The notes under the pieces were generated by a model. The model worked only from the letters and a program-made list of their open reading frames with translations, searched no databases and was not told the origin of the DNA. DNA of 64,000 nt, taken from contig NZ_JABTYE010000008.1 in the NCBI RefSeq assembly GCF_013314895.1, positions 124,001-188,000 on the forward strand, written 5' to 3'. Shown in pieces: positions 62,208-64,000 of the stretch. Made by a program: the position numbers and the translations under genes. This DNA comes from Cupriavidus gilardii. GTDB lineage: Bacteria > Pseudomonadota > Gammaproteobacteria > Burkholderiales > Burkholderiaceae. Position 1 is the first letter of the stretch; every line of letters begins with the position of its first letter.

Positions 62208-62896
62208 ATCGAAGGGGGCGCTGCGGAATGCGTGTGTGTGGCGCCGTCAGGCTCCGGCCCGCAGGCCGGTGACGGAACACCCGTGGTATTGCGGAACCGC
62301 GTCGAGCGCGGCAGATCGTGGTGCGGGACCGGCAGGCGAACGATCTCCGCCGGGGCCGGCGTCGCACGCGCAGGAGGCAGTCGGCCGCCCGCGCGGCACA
62401 GCCCGGGACGTTAGCATAGCCACCGCGCGTAGTGCATGTGGCGTCACCTTATTGCAACGAATGCCGCGCTCCGGAATCGTGCCGCACCCGGCTTCGCCCG
62501 CGCCGGCGGCAGGCCGGACGGAAGCATTCGACGACGGGGGCAGCACAACGCGACACAAGGACATGGGACGACTCGGATCGATCAGTAGCGGCGGACACGC
62601 CGCCAACATGCCGGGCGACAGCCCATGCTGATGGGATATCGACCGCTGAAGGGGATTACTTGAATCGGGGGATGGCGCTGGCGCACCGGCGGGAATGGCC
62701 GAAGCCGACGTCCGAGCGATGGAAACGCGACGGCGGCAAGATCGCATCCGTTTTACCGCGCCATATTGCGCAAAACGAAACCGACAAACGAAAGTCCCAA
62801 AGCGAATGCATCAACAAAAGCACGTGGCGAGGCGGCAATCGGCTGAAACGGGGCGGAGCCGCGCGGGAGCGACAGAGCGGCGGCAAAAAAGTTCAC
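62208..62896. other. Intergenic region without a supportable gene
   Basis: Open frames here are on both strands, lack ribosome sites and consistent codon bias, and match nothing I recognise. The base composition becomes more AT-rich toward hns, which suits an upstream regulatory zone. Confidence 0.6.
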
Positions 62897-62940
62897 GTTG
62901 AAAGGTTTCGTGATCGATTTTGTCAAAAATCGGTTTCAAC
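62897..62940 (+). promoter_or_regulatory. Nested inverted repeat upstream of hns
   Basis: GTTGAAA (62897-62903) pairs with TTTCAAC (62934-62940), and CGATTTT (62915-62921) with AAAATCG (62926-62932) inside it. This AT-rich structure lies just upstream of the hns promoter and is a plausible autoregulatory site. Confidence 0.45.
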
Positions 62941-62952
62941 CTGCGCCAGCAT

Positions 62953-62980
62953 TTGCATCGCTAACCCAGGCCGTTATAAT
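62953..62980 (+). promoter_or_regulatory. Sigma-70 promoter for hns
   Basis: TTGCAT (62953-62958), 16 bases, then a perfect TATAAT (62975-62980), 43 bp ahead of the hns start. Confidence 0.75.
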
Positions 62981-63022
62981 TCATGCCGTTCATCTCGCCC
63001 ACCCGTAATCTGAGGTCTCAAA

Positions 63023-63328
63023 ATGGCAACCTATCAGGAAATCGTTCAGAAAATCAACGAATTGCAGAAGCAAGCCGAAGAGATCAAGGCACGAGAGCAA
63101 GCCGCGGTAATCGACGATATCCGCAAGAAAATCGAAGAATATGGCTTGACCGCGGAAGATCTGGGTTTTGGCAGCAAGGCGGTGCCCAGCAAGAAAACCG
63201 CCCGCAAGGTCCCGGTGCGCTACCGCGACAGCGCCGGCAATACCTGGACCGGCCGCGGCAAGCGCCCGGGCTGGCTGACCCAGGCGCTGGCCTCCGGTAA
63301 ATCGATCGAAGACTTCCTGGTGCGATAA
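63023..63328 (+). CDS. hns: H-NS family histone-like protein
   Basis: A 101-residue nucleoid protein of the H-NS family. The N-terminal coiled coil (EIVQKINELQKQAEEIKAREQAAVIDDIRKKIEEYGL) drives oligomerisation. The C-terminal DNA-binding motif YRDSAGNTWTGRGKRPGWL reads AT-rich minor groove and is followed by the family ending LASGKSIEDFLV. It probably represses AT-rich or foreign DNA. ATG 63023 follows a GAGG element. Two hairpins follow the stop. Confidence 0.95.
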   Translation: MATYQEIVQKINELQKQAEEIKAREQAAVIDDIRKKIEEYGLTAEDLGFGSKAVPSKKTARKVPVRYRDSAGNTWTGRGKRPGWLTQALASGKSIEDFLVR

Positions 63329-63338
63329 ACCCGTGCCC

Positions 63339-63364
63339 GCGGAGACGCCGGACGGCGTCTCCGC
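63339..63364 (+). terminator. First hairpin after hns
   Basis: GCGGAGACGCC and GGCGTCTCCGC (63339-63349 and 63354-63364) form an 11-bp stem with a 4-base loop. No T-run follows, so the second hairpin is the likelier terminator. Confidence 0.6.
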
Positions 63365-63414
63365 GCCCGGGCATCGCAGGTCGGCGGATTTCTCCGGCCG
63401 CCGCGACGCAATAA

Positions 63415-63442
63415 AAAACCGGACCGCTCGCGGTCCGGTTTT
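63415..63442. terminator. Bidirectional rho-independent terminator between hns and galE
   Basis: AAAACCGGACCGC (63415-63427) and GCGGTCCGGTTTT (63430-63442) form a 13-bp stem with a 2-base loop. T-rich ends appear on both strands, so it can serve hns (+) and galE (-). Confidence 0.9.
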
Positions 63443-63513
63443 CATGCTCCCGTCAGCCCCTGCATCGCGGCGCGCCGAGGCGCTCGGCGGGGAGCGTCAG
63501 GCAGGACGCAAAC

Positions 63514-64000
63514 TCAGGACGCAAACCCCAGCGGATTCATCGACTGCCAGCGCCAGGAATCGGCGCACATGCGGTCCAGGTCGTGCCGCGCCTGCCAGCC
63601 GAGCAGACGCTGTGCCAATGCCGGATCGGCAAAGCACGAGGCAATATCGCCGGGGCGCCGCGCGACGATTTCATACGGAATCGGTTTGCCGCTGGCGCGC
63701 CGGTACGCCTCCACCACTTCCAGCACGCTATAACCGCGGCCGGTTCCCAGATTGACCGTCATCCCCTCGCCGCGCTCGTTCAGATAGCGCAGCGCCGCCA
63801 GGTGGCCGTCGGCCAGATCGCAGACATGGATGTAGTCGCGCACGCCAGTGCCGTCGGGGGTCGGATAATCGCCGCCGAACACCATCAGGCGCTCGCGGCG
63901 CCCCGCCGCGACCTGGGCCACATAGGGCATCAGATTGTTCGGCACGCCGCCCGGATCCTCGCCGATCAGGCCGCTTTCGTGGGCACCGACCGGATTGAAA
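63514..64000 (-). CDS. galE: UDP-glucose 4-epimerase GalE, C-terminal part (5' end outside window)
   Basis: The frame runs from the window edge to a stop at 63514, giving 161 residues of an extended-SDR epimerase that interconverts UDP-glucose and UDP-galactose. The text [18 protein letters not shown] and [17 protein letters not shown] is diagnostic, and [24 protein letters not shown] and [14 protein letters not shown] follow. It supplies galactose for surface polysaccharide. The NAD-binding N-terminus lies outside the window. Confidence 0.96.
   Translation of the reverse strand, partial: FNPVGAHESGLIGEDPGGVPNNLMPYVAQVAAGRRERLMVFGGDYPTPDGTGVRDYIHVCDLADGHLAALRYLNERGEGMTVNLGTGRGYSVLEVVEAYRRASGKPIPYEIVARRPGDIASCFADPALAQRLLGWQARHDLDRMCADSWRWQSMNPLGFAS

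Noticed and set aside
62208..62896. Several short open frames such as 62432-63013 (+) and 62247-62747 (-)
   Set aside because: No ribosome sites, no known family, overlapping on both strands and unsteady codon bias. They do not support a gene call.

Overview
The window is high-GC, gene-dense DNA that looks like a Burkholderiales chromosome, most likely Burkholderiaceae of the Cupriavidus/Ralstonia type. This is inferred from the Bug/TctC receptor, several LysR regulators, a short H-NS protein of the Burkholderiales form, FlhDC as flagellar master regulator, and the gene order flhDC-motAB-cheAW-cheRDBYZ-flhBA-flhFG-fliA. No rRNA, tRNA, CRISPR array or complete insertion sequence was seen.

Positions 1-18335 are accessory and metabolic. 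They hold a truncated LysR regulator, an MFS carrier coupled to a ParB-like protein, a Fic protein with a degenerate active site facing a uracil-DNA-glycosylase-family gene, and a BON protein. Next comes a divergent unit of a TctC receptor and a CocE-type hydrolase, with paired palindromic operators between them and a LysR gene behind. A second LysR gene diverges from a DoxX / SnoaL / alcohol-dehydrogenase-remnant operon. Then come an alpha/beta hydrolase, two small lipoproteins, a monooxygenase-fold protein, a Nudix hydrolase, a secreted GH3 beta-glucosidase and a possible decayed gene.

Positions 18336-31152 carry the flg locus: flgBCDEFGHIJ and flgKL on the minus strand, with flgA, flgM and flgN divergent. 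After a ybhN-clsB membrane-lipid pair (31168-33468), the minus strand carries flhB-flhA, flhF-flhG-fliA-flhE, cheW-cheR-cheD-cheB-cheY-cheZ, and flhD-flhC-motA-motB-cheA. Their starts and stops often overlap. A 701-residue F-box-like helical-repeat protein sits in opposite orientation between flhB and cheZ. Further out are a conserved hypothetical gene, two chemoreceptors (Tar-type and Aer-type) that share an almost identical signalling module, a second cheW, a CheY-like receiver and an EAL phosphodiesterase. The window ends with hns and a partial galE.

The regulatory DNA fits a flagellar cascade. FlhDC-type boxes (AAATAGCG half-sites in inverted pairs) lie upstream of flhB and flhF, with a weaker one between flgA and flgB. 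Sigma-28-type promoters lie upstream of flgM, flgK, the second cheW-aer-tar unit and perhaps cheA. flhD and flhC both appear to start with TTG, and the AT-rich region in front of them has an FNR-like site and repeated GTAACA motifs. Short tandem repeats with units of 11 to 14 bp sit in front of several genes.
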